Assembly: GCA_937959285.1 (NCBI GenBank)
Contig: CALGAR010000142.1
Span: 1 to 64,000, forward strand
DNA length: 64,000 bases
Source: an uncultured Bryobacterales bacterium
GTDB taxonomy: Bacteria; Acidobacteriota; Terriglobia; Bryobacterales; Bryobacteraceae
Direction: 5' to 3'
The position numbers and the translations under genes were made by a program. The stretch's first letter is position 1. The number at the start of each line of letters is the position of its first letter. Under the pieces are notes generated by a model. It had not been told where the DNA came from, did no database searches, and worked only from the letters and a program-made list of their open reading frames with translations. Of this stretch, positions 25,133 through 37,343 are shown piece after piece.

Positions 25133-25744
25133 TTGCAACGTCGGAAGATTTCGGATTCCTGTTTGCCCGGACCGCCCACCCGCGCCGGCAAGGCGCTTGT
25201 CGAACTGCTACGCCACCCCCGGGCTCACCTTCTGGCGCGTTGGAACTGGAAGTCCGCGCTGCTCAGTTCCTTGATTCGAGCCTCTATCTTCTTCGCCACG
25301 AACCTCACCGCAGGACTGGATGAGGCCTTCGGAGCCATGCTTGCCGAGTTCGTCTTCCGGGCTTCAACCGCCGGTTTCTATGGGGCAGTAACGCAAGCCT
25401 TCCGGCGGGTTGAGCCTGCCTGGCATGGCGCCGTGATTGTTATGGTCCTCTTACCCGTTTGTACTCATTCCCTCGAATTCATCATCCATTGGCTGAGAGG
25501 AACGCCGAAACTTTTCGTGAGCATCCTGGTTTCGGCCTGCTTTACAGCGTTGTCCACGCTTTTCAACTGGTACGCCATGCGCCGCGGAGCCTTGGTCGTT
25601 GGGGCGGAGGGGGATACGCTGGCATCGGACATGCGCCGGATGCCATCCATTCTCCTGGACTTCGTGCTCTTCTTTCCCAGGACCCTGCTGAGGGTTGTCC
25701 GAACTTTCGTGCGTTCCCGTTTTCTTGACACAACCGGGGCTTAG
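25133..25744 (+). CDS. Unknown integral membrane protein
   Basis: A 203-residue protein I do not recognise. Several hydrophobic stretches suggest three or four membrane segments: SALLSSLIRASIFFATNL, AVIVMVLLPVCTHSLEFIIH, LFVSILVSACFTALSTLF and a weaker LLDFVLFFPRTLL. The start is unsure: I give the TTG at 25133, and any later TTG or GTG before residue 20 could serve. It lies downstream of the strong palindrome-bearing promoter at 25049-25078 and seven bases before a glycosyltransferase gene, so those two may form a regulated operon. Confidence 0.65.
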   Translation: MQRRKISDSCLPGPPTRAGKALVELLRHPRAHLLARWNWKSALLSSLIRASIFFATNLTAGLDEAFGAMLAEFVFRASTAGFYGAVTQAFRRVEPAWHGAVIVMVLLPVCTHSLEFIIHWLRGTPKLFVSILVSACFTALSTLFNWYAMRRGALVVGAEGDTLASDMRRMPSILLDFVLFFPRTLLRVVRTFVRSRFLDTTGA

Positions 25745-25751
25745 TCCGTCG

Positions 25752-27071
25752 ATGAATATCAAGACACTGCACATCACAAACGCCTGGCACGGGAGCTCAG
25801 GGGGGATCAGCACCTTTTACAAGGAACTCCTGAAGGCAGCGAACCGGCAGGCCCACCCGCTGCGGCTCGTGGTGCCCGCGGAGAAGAGCTGGGTAGAAGA
25901 GGTGGGTGAGTACGGCCGCATCTACCATGTCGCCGCACGCCGCGCCCCGCTCAATTCAAGCTACAGAATGATCTTCCCGAACCGCTTCCTGCTGCCCGGG
26001 CGCAACACTCTGGGCCGCATCATCGAAGAGGAACGGCCGGATCTCATCGAAATCAGCGATAAGTATTCGCTGCTGTATCTGGCGGGATTGCTGCGTCAGA
26101 ACTGGGCGCCCGGTGTGAGCTACAGGCCGACAGTGATCGGGCTGACGTGCGAGCGCATGGACGAGAATATGGCTGCCTATGTGGCGTCCGGACGGCTTGC
26201 AATGCGGTTCTGCCGCTTCTACATGAAGAACATCTACTTCCCGATGTTTGATCACCACATCGCCATCTCCGACCATACCGCCGAAGAACTCGTGCCTGCG
26301 TCCCACGGCCATCGCGTACAGCGCGGTGTCTGGATTTCACCGATGGGCGCAGACTGCGAAGGCTTCAATCCGGCGCGCCGCTCTTCGCCCATTCGCACCA
26401 GGCTGCTCGAGCAGGCGGGCGGCGGCGAGGAGACCGTCCTCCTCTTATACGCCGGGCGTCTGGTCCCCGAGAAGAACCTGGGCCTCCTTCTTGAGACAAT
26501 GGTCCATCTGACGGCGGCGTCCCACCGAGATTACAGGCTGCTCATTGCCGGCGATGGCATCCTCCGGGAGCAGTTGAGGGAGGAAGCAGAGCACCGCGTA
26601 CCGGGCAAGGTCCGGATGCTCGGGCACGTGCGAGACCGCGAGACTCTGGCGGACCTGTACGCAAACTCCGACATCTTCGTGCATCCCAACCCGAGAGAGC
26701 CCTTCGGCATCGCGCCCCTCGAAGCAATGGCTTCGGGACTGCCGTTAGTCGCGCCCGCGAGCGGCGGTGTCACTGTCTACGCGAACGAAACCAACGCCTG
26801 GCTGGCCGCCCCCGATGCCGTTTCTTTCGCCGGTGCGATCGAACGGGCGCTCAGCGATCCGACGCGCGAGCAGAGGATTCTTAACGCGCGGCGCACTGCG
26901 GAACGTTACCGCTGGGAGAACGTGACGGCCCAGTTCCTCCGCCTCTACCGCGATCTGCACGCTTTTCGGATCGGCATACCCAGACCGGAAGCAACGCCGC
27001 CCAGCTTTGTTTCAACCGGGGAAGGCTTCCTCGGATTCGACGTTGCTTCCCGGGGGTCGGCCCAGCTCTAA
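25752..27071 (+). CDS. Glycosyltransferase family 4 (GT-B)
   Basis: A 439-residue retaining glycosyltransferase. The N-terminal Rossmann half begins LHITNAWHGSSGGISTFYKE, the glycine-rich donor site typical of GT4. The C-terminal half has LLYAGRLVPEKNLGLLLE, RLLIAGDG, LGHVRDRETLADLYANSDIF and the EX7E-type motif EPFGIAPLEAMASGLPLVAP. It would build a lipid- or wall-linked glycan from a nucleotide sugar, but neither sugar nor acceptor can be told. The ATG at 25752 is seven bases after the unknown membrane protein gene. It converges with the metallo-hydrolase gene with a four-base overlap. It is separate from the glycan block at 38-49 kb. Confidence 0.9.
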   Translation: MNIKTLHITNAWHGSSGGISTFYKELLKAANRQAHPLRLVVPAEKSWVEEVGEYGRIYHVAARRAPLNSSYRMIFPNRFLLPGRNTLGRIIEEERPDLIEISDKYSLLYLAGLLRQNWAPGVSYRPTVIGLTCERMDENMAAYVASGRLAMRFCRFYMKNIYFPMFDHHIAISDHTAEELVPASHGHRVQRGVWISPMGADCEGFNPARRSSPIRTRLLEQAGGGEETVLLLYAGRLVPEKNLGLLLETMVHLTAASHRDYRLLIAGDGILREQLREEAEHRVPGKVRMLGHVRDRETLADLYANSDIFVHPNPREPFGIAPLEAMASGLPLVAPASGGVTVYANETNAWLAAPDAVSFAGAIERALSDPTREQRILNARRTAERYRWENVTAQFLRLYRDLHAFRIGIPRPEATPPSFVSTGEGFLGFDVASRGSAQL

Positions 27072-28447
27072 GCCGCTGTAACCGGATAGCCTGCCGCCAC
27101 CCAGGCATCGATGCCGCCGATCACATTGAGAACGTTTTTGTAGCCGGATCGCAGGAGGAGGGAACAGGCGATGGCGCTACGGTAGCCGCTCTTGCAATGA
27201 ACCGCGGCGGGCCGTGCAACGTTGAAGCTCGGAACGATCTCCGCAAGCTGCTGCAGCGGCGCGAGAACTGCCTGCTCCAAGTGGCCTGCCTCCCATTCCT
27301 CCTTCCGCCGTACGTCAAAGACCTGCGGAGGTTCGGCTTCTGAGAGCATTTGGCGCAGCTCGTGGACAGTAATCTGCGGCACCTGCCGGAAAGGCCTTTT
27401 CGATTCCGTCCATGCGAACAGGCCGCCGGATAGTACGCCTGCAACCCGCTCAACACCAACTCGCGCGAGCCGCAGCCTGGCTTCGTTCGCCTGATCGGAG
27501 TCCTCCGCTACAAGAACAATCGTCTTCTCGAGACCGAGAAGAATTCCCGCCCACGAAGCGAACTGTCCGGAAAGTCCGATCTGGACCGAGTCCGGGACAT
27601 GCCCCGCTCCGAACTGCGACGGGGGGCGGACGTCCAGCACCAGGGCGCCTTCTCGCTGGAGCCTCTCTACTTCAGGAGGATCGAGGGCAGGAAGAGGAGG
27701 CAGTTCGGCGAGGGAGGACGCTCCCTCGCGGTTCATCTCGACATCCTGGGCGAAGTATTCGGGCCGGTCCGGAAGGTTATCCGTCAGCAGGCGGATGAAT
27801 GCGTCGCGCGGCATGGGCTTGAGCGCATAGTTCGTGATCCGTTCCCGCCCGATAGTGGAGACTCGTTCCGCGCCGATCTGCCTGCCGCAAAGCGAGCCGG
27901 CGCCGTGGGCCGGGTAAACCTCGACATGATCCGGAAGCCGGAGGAGCTTTGTGTGGAGGCTGTCGTAAAGCATGCCGGCTAATTCGGCCGGCGTGTAATC
28001 CGGAGAAAGGTCGGGACGCCCGACATCACCGACGAAGAGGGTATCCCCAGTGAAGACCGCGTAGGGTTCGGGAGAGCGGTCGAGATCCGTCAGCAGGACG
28101 GAAACGCTTTCCGGCGTGTGGCCGGGCGTTTCCAGAAACCGCAGAATACACCGGCCGAACCGGATTTCGTCCCCATCCGATACTGGCCGGTGAGGGAATC
28201 GGGCTCTGGCGCTGACGCCGAGGTAAATCGTCGCTCCCGTTCGCTCCGCCAGTTCCCGGTGGCCGGAAACGAAGTCGGCGTGAAGATGGGTTTCGATGAC
28301 GTGGGAGATTCGGAAACCCTGCTGTCGGGCTTCCTCCAAATAGACCTCCACGTCGCGCCGGGGATCAATCACAGCTGCCTCGCCCTCGGACCCTATCAGG
28401 TACGATGCGTGGGCAAGGCAGCTGAGATAGAACTGCTGGAAGTACAT
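27068..28447 (-). CDS. Metallo-beta-lactamase-fold hydrolase fused to two rhodanese domains
   Basis: A 459-residue sulfur-metabolism protein. The N-terminal MBL domain (about 1-240) has THLHADFVSGH, GHTPESVSVLL and GDTLFVGDVGRPDL, like persulfide dioxygenases (ETHE1/BlhA type). Two rhodanese domains follow (about 255-355 and 360-459). The last has the catalytic cysteine in VHCKSGYRSA. The middle one has VLVAEDSDQANEA where the cysteine loop should be and no cysteine, so it is probably inactive and structural. The fusion is expected to oxidise glutathione persulfide or similar and transfer sulfur. It lies 42 bases upstream-side of a peroxiredoxin gene in the same direction, which fits a redox role. 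Confidence 0.88.
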   Translation of the reverse strand: MYFQQFYLSCLAHASYLIGSEGEAAVIDPRRDVEVYLEEARQQGFRISHVIETHLHADFVSGHRELAERTGATIYLGVSARARFPHRPVSDGDEIRFGRCILRFLETPGHTPESVSVLLTDLDRSPEPYAVFTGDTLFVGDVGRPDLSPDYTPAELAGMLYDSLHTKLLRLPDHVEVYPAHGAGSLCGRQIGAERVSTIGRERITNYALKPMPRDAFIRLLTDNLPDRPEYFAQDVEMNREGASSLAELPPLPALDPPEVERLQREGALVLDVRPPSQFGAGHVPDSVQIGLSGQFASWAGILLGLEKTIVLVAEDSDQANEARLRLARVGVERVAGVLSGGLFAWTESKRPFRQVPQITVHELRQMLSEAEPPQVFDVRRKEEWEAGHLEQAVLAPLQQLAEIVPSFNVARPAAVHCKSGYRSAIACSLLLRSGYKNVLNVIGGIDAWVAAGYPVTAA

Positions 28448-28489
28448 AGGTACCTCCCAACGGCAACTCTGCCAGAGCCTTGAAAGGTT

Positions 28490-29170
28490 TTAGTTTGCAG
28501 CCTTCTCGCTTTTCGGCGGGTCCTGCAGGCTCAGATAGAAATCTTTAACGTCTCGTCCCTTGCCCTGATGGCTCAGACGCTCCGCCACTTCGGTGACAGT
28601 CTTCGGTGGAGGAACGACCACCTTGTCCCCGGGTTTCCAGTTCACCGGAAGGGCGCAGGCGTACTCGTCGGCAGTCTGAAGCGCGGTCAGGACCCGAAGG
28701 ACTTCGTCCACGTTGCGCCCGGCGTTCATCGGGTAGTAGATGATGGCCCGAATCACGCGCTTCGGATCGATGATGAACACCGCTCGGACCGTCGCGGTCG
28801 CGCTCGCACCCGGATGGATCATGCCGTAAAGCTGAGCGACCTTCATGTCAAGGTCCGCGATCATCGGGTAGTTGATCTCAACTCCGAGGATCTGCTTCAG
28901 ATTCTGAATCCAGGCGAGGTGCGAATGGATGCTGTCGACACTCAGACCGATCAACTTCGTGTTCAAAGCTGAAAATTCGGCCGAGCGACGGGCAAACTCA
29001 ACCAGTTCGGTAGAGCAGACCGGCGTGAAGTCCGCAGGGTGAGAGAACAGGATGACCCAGGAGTTTCCCTGCCACTCGCTGAATCTCATCGAATTTGAAT
29101 GGGTCGTGACGGCTGTGAAATCGGGGGCAGGGTCACCGATTCGTGGCATGACGCCTACTGCTTCCGACAT
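28490..29170 (-). CDS. Peroxiredoxin, 1-Cys (Prx6) type
   Basis: A 226-residue thiol peroxidase. The peroxidatic cysteine is Cys52 in HPADFTPVCSTEL, and the Prx6-like C-terminal extension is present (YYPMNAGRNVDEVLRVL, CALPVNWKPGD). A second cysteine in EYACALPVNW could form a disulfide with Cys52, so this may act as an atypical 2-Cys enzyme. The ATG at 29170 has AAAGGAG about nine bases upstream. The leader carries CTAAG at 29190-29194 and its inverse CTTAG at 29203-29207, which could be a weak operator. The persulfide dioxygenase-like gene follows. Confidence 0.93.
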   Translation of the reverse strand: MSEAVGVMPRIGDPAPDFTAVTTHSNSMRFSEWQGNSWVILFSHPADFTPVCSTELVEFARRSAEFSALNTKLIGLSVDSIHSHLAWIQNLKQILGVEINYPMIADLDMKVAQLYGMIHPGASATATVRAVFIIDPKRVIRAIIYYPMNAGRNVDEVLRVLTALQTADEYACALPVNWKPGDKVVVPPPKTVTEVAERLSHQGKGRDVKDFYLSLQDPPKSEKAAN

Positions 29171-29283
29171 CTTAAGTCTCCTTTCCTAGCTAAGATTTTC
29201 GCCTTAGAAGACCGCCTCGACTATTGTAATACGTCAAAGGGAAGCTGAAAAAAGAGTTAACCGTGGAGAAGGCGAAGGAAGGA

Positions 29284-29359
29284 TGGAGCGGGAGACGGGA
29301 TTCGAACCCGCGACATCGACCTTGGCAAGGTCGCACTCTACCAGCTGAGTTACTCCCGC
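29284..29359 (-). tRNA. tRNA-Gly (anticodon GCC)
   Basis: Read on the minus strand: GCGGGAG acceptor, D arm with AGCTGGTAGA, anticodon stem CGACC/GGTCG with loop TTGCCAA (anticodon GCC), T arm with TTCGAAT, and 3' CTCCCGC-T followed by an encoded CCA. All stems pair, with one G-T in the T stem. Confidence 0.97.
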
Positions 29360-29380
29360 TTTCTGCTTTGCGACTCCCCT

Positions 29381-29410
29381 ATTTTCGCTCGATCGCTTAG
29401 GAACTGTCAA
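29381..29410 (-). promoter_or_regulatory. Promoter of the tRNA-Gly gene
   Basis: On the minus strand a perfect TTGACA (29410-29405) is followed after 18 bases by GAAAAT (29386-29381), about 22 bases ahead of the tRNA. A consensus -35 box is common for tRNA genes. Confidence 0.5.
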
Positions 29411-29762
29411 ATCAGCCCGGCGACGGGAGCAGTGGAGCCAGGGATAAGGTAGCCTCAATGAAAGATGTAAAGAATTGAAAGTGTAAACGAAAACATAAGT
29501 AGACGACTACGTTTTCGATACTCCACCTAAAACTCGAGTAGTATCTTAAGTTGTTGCAATGCTTGGACTTCTATTTCATAAGAGATCGGATGCGTGAAGT
29601 CACGGACTATGTTAGACTGAAGGTCCGCGAAAGCAAAATAGCCGTATCGGACTGAAAACGGCCAGATGTCATCGGTCCGACCCCGATCGAAAACCGAGGT
29701 ATGAGGTTTTGGTTTTCCACACATGTGGAAAACATGTGGGAAATCCTTGGGAGATTTGTATC
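29411..29762. other. Intergenic region upstream of dnaA, probable replication origin
   Basis: About 350 bases without a convincing gene between tRNA-Gly and dnaA. The stretch near 29455-29560 is visibly AT-rich compared with the rest of the window, and three DnaA boxes lie at its dnaA-proximal end. With dnaA, dnaN, gyrB and parABS nearby, this is the best oriC candidate. The dnaA-dnaN gap (31110-31359) is the alternative. Strand skew was not computed. Confidence 0.6.
29713..29743. promoter_or_regulatory. Cluster of three DnaA boxes
   Basis: TTTTCCACA at 29713-29721 faces TGTGGAAAA at 29724-29732, its exact inverse, with only CA between. A third, TGTGGGAAA (29735-29743), follows in the same orientation as the second. 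Each differs by one or two bases from TTATCCACA. The cluster is 20-50 bases ahead of the dnaA start, suited both to initiation and to DnaA self-repression. Confidence 0.75.
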
Positions 29763-31109
29763 TTGGCAAGCACGATGGACTTATGGGAGCAGATTAAAGG
29801 ACACCTTGCCTCGAAACTGACCCCGGAAGCATACCAAAACTGGGTCGATGGAACGTCCTTGCTGGCCGTCGACGGCGATTGCCTGATCGTAGCGGTACCC
29901 AACGAAGCCACAAAGCAGTGGATGGAGCAGGAGTACTCCGAACCGGTGAGGGCCGCTATGGAAGAGTTGCGGCTCCCATTCTTCCAGACTGTGTACGAAG
30001 TGCGGTCATTCCGGATGGCGGAGTCCGAACTGCAAAGCCACCAGCCTGCGGCCTACTCACCTTCCGGAGCACCGCAGTTCTTTAGCGCGGCCGATAACCA
30101 GCTCAATCCCCGGTTCACCTTCGACACGTTTGTCGTCGGCTCGTGCAATCAGTTCGCGCACGCGGCGGCGAAAGCGGTCGCCGCCTTGCCCTCGCGATCC
30201 TACAACCCGCTGTTCATTTACGGCGGCACCGGAATGGGTAAGACGCACTTGATGCATGCCCTCGGCCGGAGCCTTCTCGAGAACCATCCCGGAATGCGGA
30301 TTGTCTACACCACCGGGGAGCGCTTCACGAACGAGCTCATCAGCTGCATCCGCCTTCAGCGGATGCCCCTGTTCCATCAACACTACCGCTCAGCAGACGT
30401 CTTGCTGATCGACGACATCCACATCCTGGCGAATAAAGAGCGCACCCAGGAAGAGTTCTTCTTTACATTCAACGAGCTGTACGATCACCAGAAGCAGATC
30501 GTCATCTCCAGCGATTCGCCGCCTAAGAGCATCTCCGGACTGGTGGAACGGCTGAGGTCCCGTTTCGAGTGGGGTTTGATGGTGGACGTTCAGCCCCCGG
30601 ACCTTGAGACAAAGATGGCCATCCTGGATAAGAAAGCAGAGCAGGAGGGTGTCTTCCTGCCTGAAGATGTCCGGATTTTCATTGCCACGAAGTCAAAATC
30701 GAGCGTGCGGGAGCTGGAAGGAGCACTGGTCAAGCTGATTGCGTACTCCTCGGTAACGGGCACTCCCATTACGCTCCCGATGGCTCAGCAGATCCTCAAG
30801 CAGGTGCTGCAGGGTCAGGAGAAGAAGATCAACATGGACGCAGTCCTGCGGGCGGTCGCGGAAAAGTTCGGGATCCCGCCGTCGCAGTTGAAGCAGAAAG
30901 GAAATGCGAGAACAATTGTATTCCCGCGCCAGGTTGCGATGTACCTGGTGAAGGAATTAACAACAGCCTCGCTGCCGGAGATTGGCCGCGCTTTCGGCGG
31001 GAAGCATCACACCACCGTAATGCACTCCATACAGAAAATCGACCAGCAACGGCAGCATGATCCGGAATTAAACAAGCTCATCCTCAGCGTTATCGATTCA
31101 TTTAATTGA
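29763..31109 (+). CDS. dnaA: Chromosomal replication initiator DnaA
   Basis: The AAA+ initiator that opens oriC. The N-terminal domain I begins MDLWEQIKGHLASKLTPEAY. The AAA+ core has Walker A GGTGMGKTHL and Walker B LLIDDIH, and the C-terminal domain binds DnaA boxes through GGKHHTTVMHSIQKI. The start is not certain: a TTG at 29763 has GGGAG nine bases upstream, while the ATG at 29775 has no ribosome site at the right distance. The open frame to 29709 runs through the DnaA boxes and is rejected. The linker (domain II) is short. dnaN follows after a 250-base gap. Confidence 0.96.
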   Translation: MASTMDLWEQIKGHLASKLTPEAYQNWVDGTSLLAVDGDCLIVAVPNEATKQWMEQEYSEPVRAAMEELRLPFFQTVYEVRSFRMAESELQSHQPAAYSPSGAPQFFSAADNQLNPRFTFDTFVVGSCNQFAHAAAKAVAALPSRSYNPLFIYGGTGMGKTHLMHALGRSLLENHPGMRIVYTTGERFTNELISCIRLQRMPLFHQHYRSADVLLIDDIHILANKERTQEEFFFTFNELYDHQKQIVISSDSPPKSISGLVERLRSRFEWGLMVDVQPPDLETKMAILDKKAEQEGVFLPEDVRIFIATKSKSSVRELEGALVKLIAYSSVTGTPITLPMAQQILKQVLQGQEKKINMDAVLRAVAEKFGIPPSQLKQKGNARTIVFPRQVAMYLVKELTTASLPEIGRAFGGKHHTTVMHSIQKIDQQRQHDPELNKLILSVIDSFN

Positions 31110-31221
31110 GGTTAGCTATGTCTTCCACAGCGGCTGCCAATTGGACTTCTGGAAGTTTGTGCAGAACCCGGAGAAGCTGCATTCTTTCGCGTGAGATCAC
31201 CCTGGTTTCCACAATTCAAGA

Positions 31222-31251
31222 TGACAGGAAAGGTCAGAATTTTGTATAATT
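31222..31251 (+). promoter_or_regulatory. Promoter of dnaN in the dnaA-dnaN gap
   Basis: ATGACA and a perfect TATAAT are separated by 18 bases, about 110 bases before the dnaN start. A weak DnaA-box-like GTTTCCACA (31206-31214) lies just upstream, so DnaA may influence it. The remaining gap (31110-31359) is AT-rich and holds no gene. Confidence 0.6.
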
Positions 31252-31359
31252 TAGAAAGAATTCAACATTTCAACAGGCCCTATGAATCCAGTTCCTCAAT
31301 GGATCTTTAGGCATGTGCATGTACTGAGGAAGAGGTAGCGAGACGGAGAGCCGGCCTTC

Positions 31360-34970
<3,611 letters not shown>

Positions 34971-34971
34971 C

Positions 34972-36744
34972 ATGCCGAAACGCGGGAAAGCCAGTTCGCG
35001 TCTGAACAACTTCATGCAGTACCAGCTCGCCCTGGTTTTCACCGTCTTTGTTGTTCCAATGTTCGCGGAGGCGCCAGTGGTCGCCTCCGTGGAGGTTGAG
35101 GGTACGACTCGCCATCTTGAGCTGCTCACCAAAGCCGGCGAACCTCTCGATCCTGAGCTTCTCATCCGCGACGTGCGCAACATTTGGAAGACAGGCGCAT
35201 TTGATGATGTGCAGGTGGAGCAGGTCGACGGAGAGTCGGGTCCCGAGATCGTCTTCCGGGTCACCGAAAAACCCAAGTACTTTCTTCGTAAGGTCGAATT
35301 CAGCAAGCGGAGTCCCGAGCGTACGATCTCGCTGCAGCCCGGGACGGTGATCGATGAGCAGAAGGCTCATGCGATCGCGAAGAACGTGGAGCGTCAGTTG
35401 AAGGAAAACGGGTACGCTCACGGCAAGGTTCGCGCTTCCCTGATTCCTTCCGGCTTCCGGCAGATGGACTTGCACCTCGATGTCGATGCCGGAGATCGCT
35501 ATAAGGTGTTCAAGGTCAACTTCACGGGCGATTTCGGAGTGGTGAAGGCCGAGGAGCTGGAAAAGGCGCTCCGAAACACGCGCGTAAAGCGGATCCTGGG
35601 CGGTATCTGGAAGGCGAGGCCGAACTACTCGGAAGAAGCGGTCGACGCGGACCTGCAGCGGCTGCGCTCAGTCATGGCGGAGCATGGGTATTTCGATGCC
35701 CGCGTTGGCTTTGGCGGACTTGAGTTCCAGGGCGACCGAGTCATGCTGACTTATTGCATCGATGCCGGGAAGAAGTACGAGATCGGCGAGGTGGAAGTGG
35801 CAGGTCGGAAGCTCGAAGTTCGCGATGGCGAGTTTCCGAAGAAGGAGTTCTGCAGCTGTCTTCGAGAGGAGCAGCGGAGAACGGAAAAGGAAGGTCGCCT
35901 CGACTTTGAAGCGCGGCTTCGAGTGGAAGACGTCGATCGAAACCTCGTAAACGTGAAGACTGAGATCGAGACGAGCGAGCCGGTCACCGTTGGACGCATT
36001 ACGTTCACCGGGAACCACCACTACAGCGACTCTCTGCTTCGCCGGACGTTTGTGCTGGACGAAGGGGCTCCCCTGGATCAAACCTTGCTCGGCCGGAGCC
36101 TTGTGCGTCTGAACCGGCTGGGTGTCATCGAGCCTGTCAACGATCAGAACGTAATGATCGTGCGCAACCCGTATACCCAGCAAGCTGACATTGTGGTCAA
36201 GGTCAAGGAAGTGAAGCGCGGCCGGTGGTCGCTGTCAGGACCGGTCGGCACCGTCTCGATGGGTGGGCCTTTGCAGGGAGCCGTGATGTCGCGGCTGCCC
36301 GCCTGGGGCCGGGGCATCTTCGAGCTTTCGACCTATGTCGCCAGTTTCAGCGTCATCGGGTTCGCGAACCCATACAGCCAAATCATGCCGTTCTTGCCCA
36401 ACCGGAAGTGGATGCCGATCCTGATGGTCGAGAGGCCATTCATGCAGGGCCAGGGATGGAAGTCAGGCTTTGCGATTGCCCCGCAGCTTGGGACTCGGTG
36501 GATGGCGTTCAACTATGGTTTGAGCCAAGTCCAGGGGCGGCTTCGGAACTGGATTCAGGGAGATATGCCGGACCAGGTACCGATCGTCCTCCCCGTCCAG
36601 CGGGTATCTCCGAAGCTCACCGGAGGTACTGCTCCCACCGTCGCGAACTCGCTCGTATGCGATCCGGTGAAGTCTCGCTGGACGCCCTTGCGAACCGTCG
36701 GCGGCTTGGCCGCTGAGATCCTCCTGATGGGTCGCCCATTCTAA
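34972..36744 (+). CDS. BamA-like outer-membrane protein with five POTRA repeats and a short barrel
   Basis: A 590-residue exported protein beginning one base after the gyrB stop. A signal peptide lies near residues 15-32 (QYQLALVFTVFVVPMFA). Five POTRA-like repeats can be traced: about 36-105 (IWKTGAFDDVQVE), 105-180, 180-265 (MAEHGYFDARVGF), 268-335 and 338-415 (GRITFTGNHHYSDSLLRRTF). The repeat count matches BamA, but only about 175 residues remain for the barrel, half the usual size, and I find no VRGF motif. The C-terminal residue is Phe, as in outer-membrane proteins. It may assemble or export envelope proteins, or be a lineage-specific TamA/BamA relative. Adjacent to gyrB by position only. 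Confidence 0.78.
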   Translation: MPKRGKASSRLNNFMQYQLALVFTVFVVPMFAEAPVVASVEVEGTTRHLELLTKAGEPLDPELLIRDVRNIWKTGAFDDVQVEQVDGESGPEIVFRVTEKPKYFLRKVEFSKRSPERTISLQPGTVIDEQKAHAIAKNVERQLKENGYAHGKVRASLIPSGFRQMDLHLDVDAGDRYKVFKVNFTGDFGVVKAEELEKALRNTRVKRILGGIWKARPNYSEEAVDADLQRLRSVMAEHGYFDARVGFGGLEFQGDRVMLTYCIDAGKKYEIGEVEVAGRKLEVRDGEFPKKEFCSCLREEQRRTEKEGRLDFEARLRVEDVDRNLVNVKTEIETSEPVTVGRITFTGNHHYSDSLLRRTFVLDEGAPLDQTLLGRSLVRLNRLGVIEPVNDQNVMIVRNPYTQQADIVVKVKEVKRGRWSLSGPVGTVSMGGPLQGAVMSRLPAWGRGIFELSTYVASFSVIGFANPYSQIMPFLPNRKWMPILMVERPFMQGQGWKSGFAIAPQLGTRWMAFNYGLSQVQGRLRNWIQGDMPDQVPIVLPVQRVSPKLTGGTAPTVANSLVCDPVKSRWTPLRTVGGLAAEILLMGRPF

Positions 36745-36792
36745 AGGGCCTCGAGGCTCAAACTAAGCCTTACATTTCAGCCCGCGATGAGG

Positions 36793-37299
36793 CTAGTCGT
36801 AAGACGAGGGCTCAGCCTGCCGGTCCTGCCGAAAGGACCACTGCCCCTGGATGTCGACGACTGTCTTGACCGAGTTTGCGATGTAGCACTTCTCATGAGC
36901 CTGGTGGTGAAGAGCGGAGACATCGGCGTCAGTGGGAACCTGGAGCCTCGAAAAGATGACGTGCGGCTTAAGGAGGACATGCGTCATCACTTGCCGGCCG
37001 GCGTCGTTGTACCCCATCGTGCCTTCCGCTTCATCGCGATACTCGTCCACGACGAAACCTCTCTTGGCCGCCAGGGACAGGAACCAGAGCATGTGACAGC
37101 TTGAAAGGGCGGCGACAAAAGCCTCTTCCGGGTCGACGTTGGCAGGGTCGGAATAGGGCACAGGCACGACGTGCGGAGAGCTCGACGCGGGAACAGTGAG
37201 GCCGCCATCAAAGCGCCAAGCATGCGCGCGGCTGTACCGGCCGTCCGTGAAGGGAGCCCCTTCGCGGTTCCAGGTAATCGTCGTCGAATACTTTGCCAT
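36793..37299 (-). CDS. OsmC/Ohr family thiol peroxidase
   Basis: A 168-residue protein of the OsmC-like family, which reduces organic hydroperoxides with two reactive cysteines. Both are present: one in AALSSCHMLWFLSLAA and one in HEKCYIANSV, at the expected spacing. The N-terminal strand region (ATITWNREG-like start, then SRAHAWRFDGG) fits the YhfA/OsmC branch more than classical Ohr. The protein is probably cytoplasmic. Starts with ATG at 37299. It converges with the POTRA gene, with 48 bases between. Confidence 0.88.
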   Translation of the reverse strand: MAKYSTTITWNREGAPFTDGRYSRAHAWRFDGGLTVPASSSPHVVPVPYSDPANVDPEEAFVAALSSCHMLWFLSLAAKRGFVVDEYRDEAEGTMGYNDAGRQVMTHVLLKPHVIFSRLQVPTDADVSALHHQAHEKCYIANSVKTVVDIQGQWSFRQDRQAEPSSYD

Positions 37300-37343
37300 G
37301 GTGAGACTATCTGTATTTCAACACTGGCCCGGTCCGCAGCGCG

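Noticed and set aside
25084..25323. 79-codon open frame starting six bases after the TATAAT box
   Set aside because: It could in principle be leaderless, but its later part is proline/arginine-rich and runs out of frame through the better-looking membrane protein.
25133..25744. Possible frameshifted fusion of the 25084 frame with the membrane protein
   Set aside because: The two frames overlap for over 190 bases without an obvious slip point, so I keep one gene with an uncertain start.
29527..29769. 80-codon open frame opposite the dnaA upstream region
   Set aside because: It runs through the DnaA boxes and the AT-rich stretch, and its protein has no folded pattern.
36745..36792. GC-rich self-complementary GCCTCGAGGC in the gap between the POTRA and OsmC genes
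   Set aside because: It has no loop and no T tract, so it is not a usable terminator.
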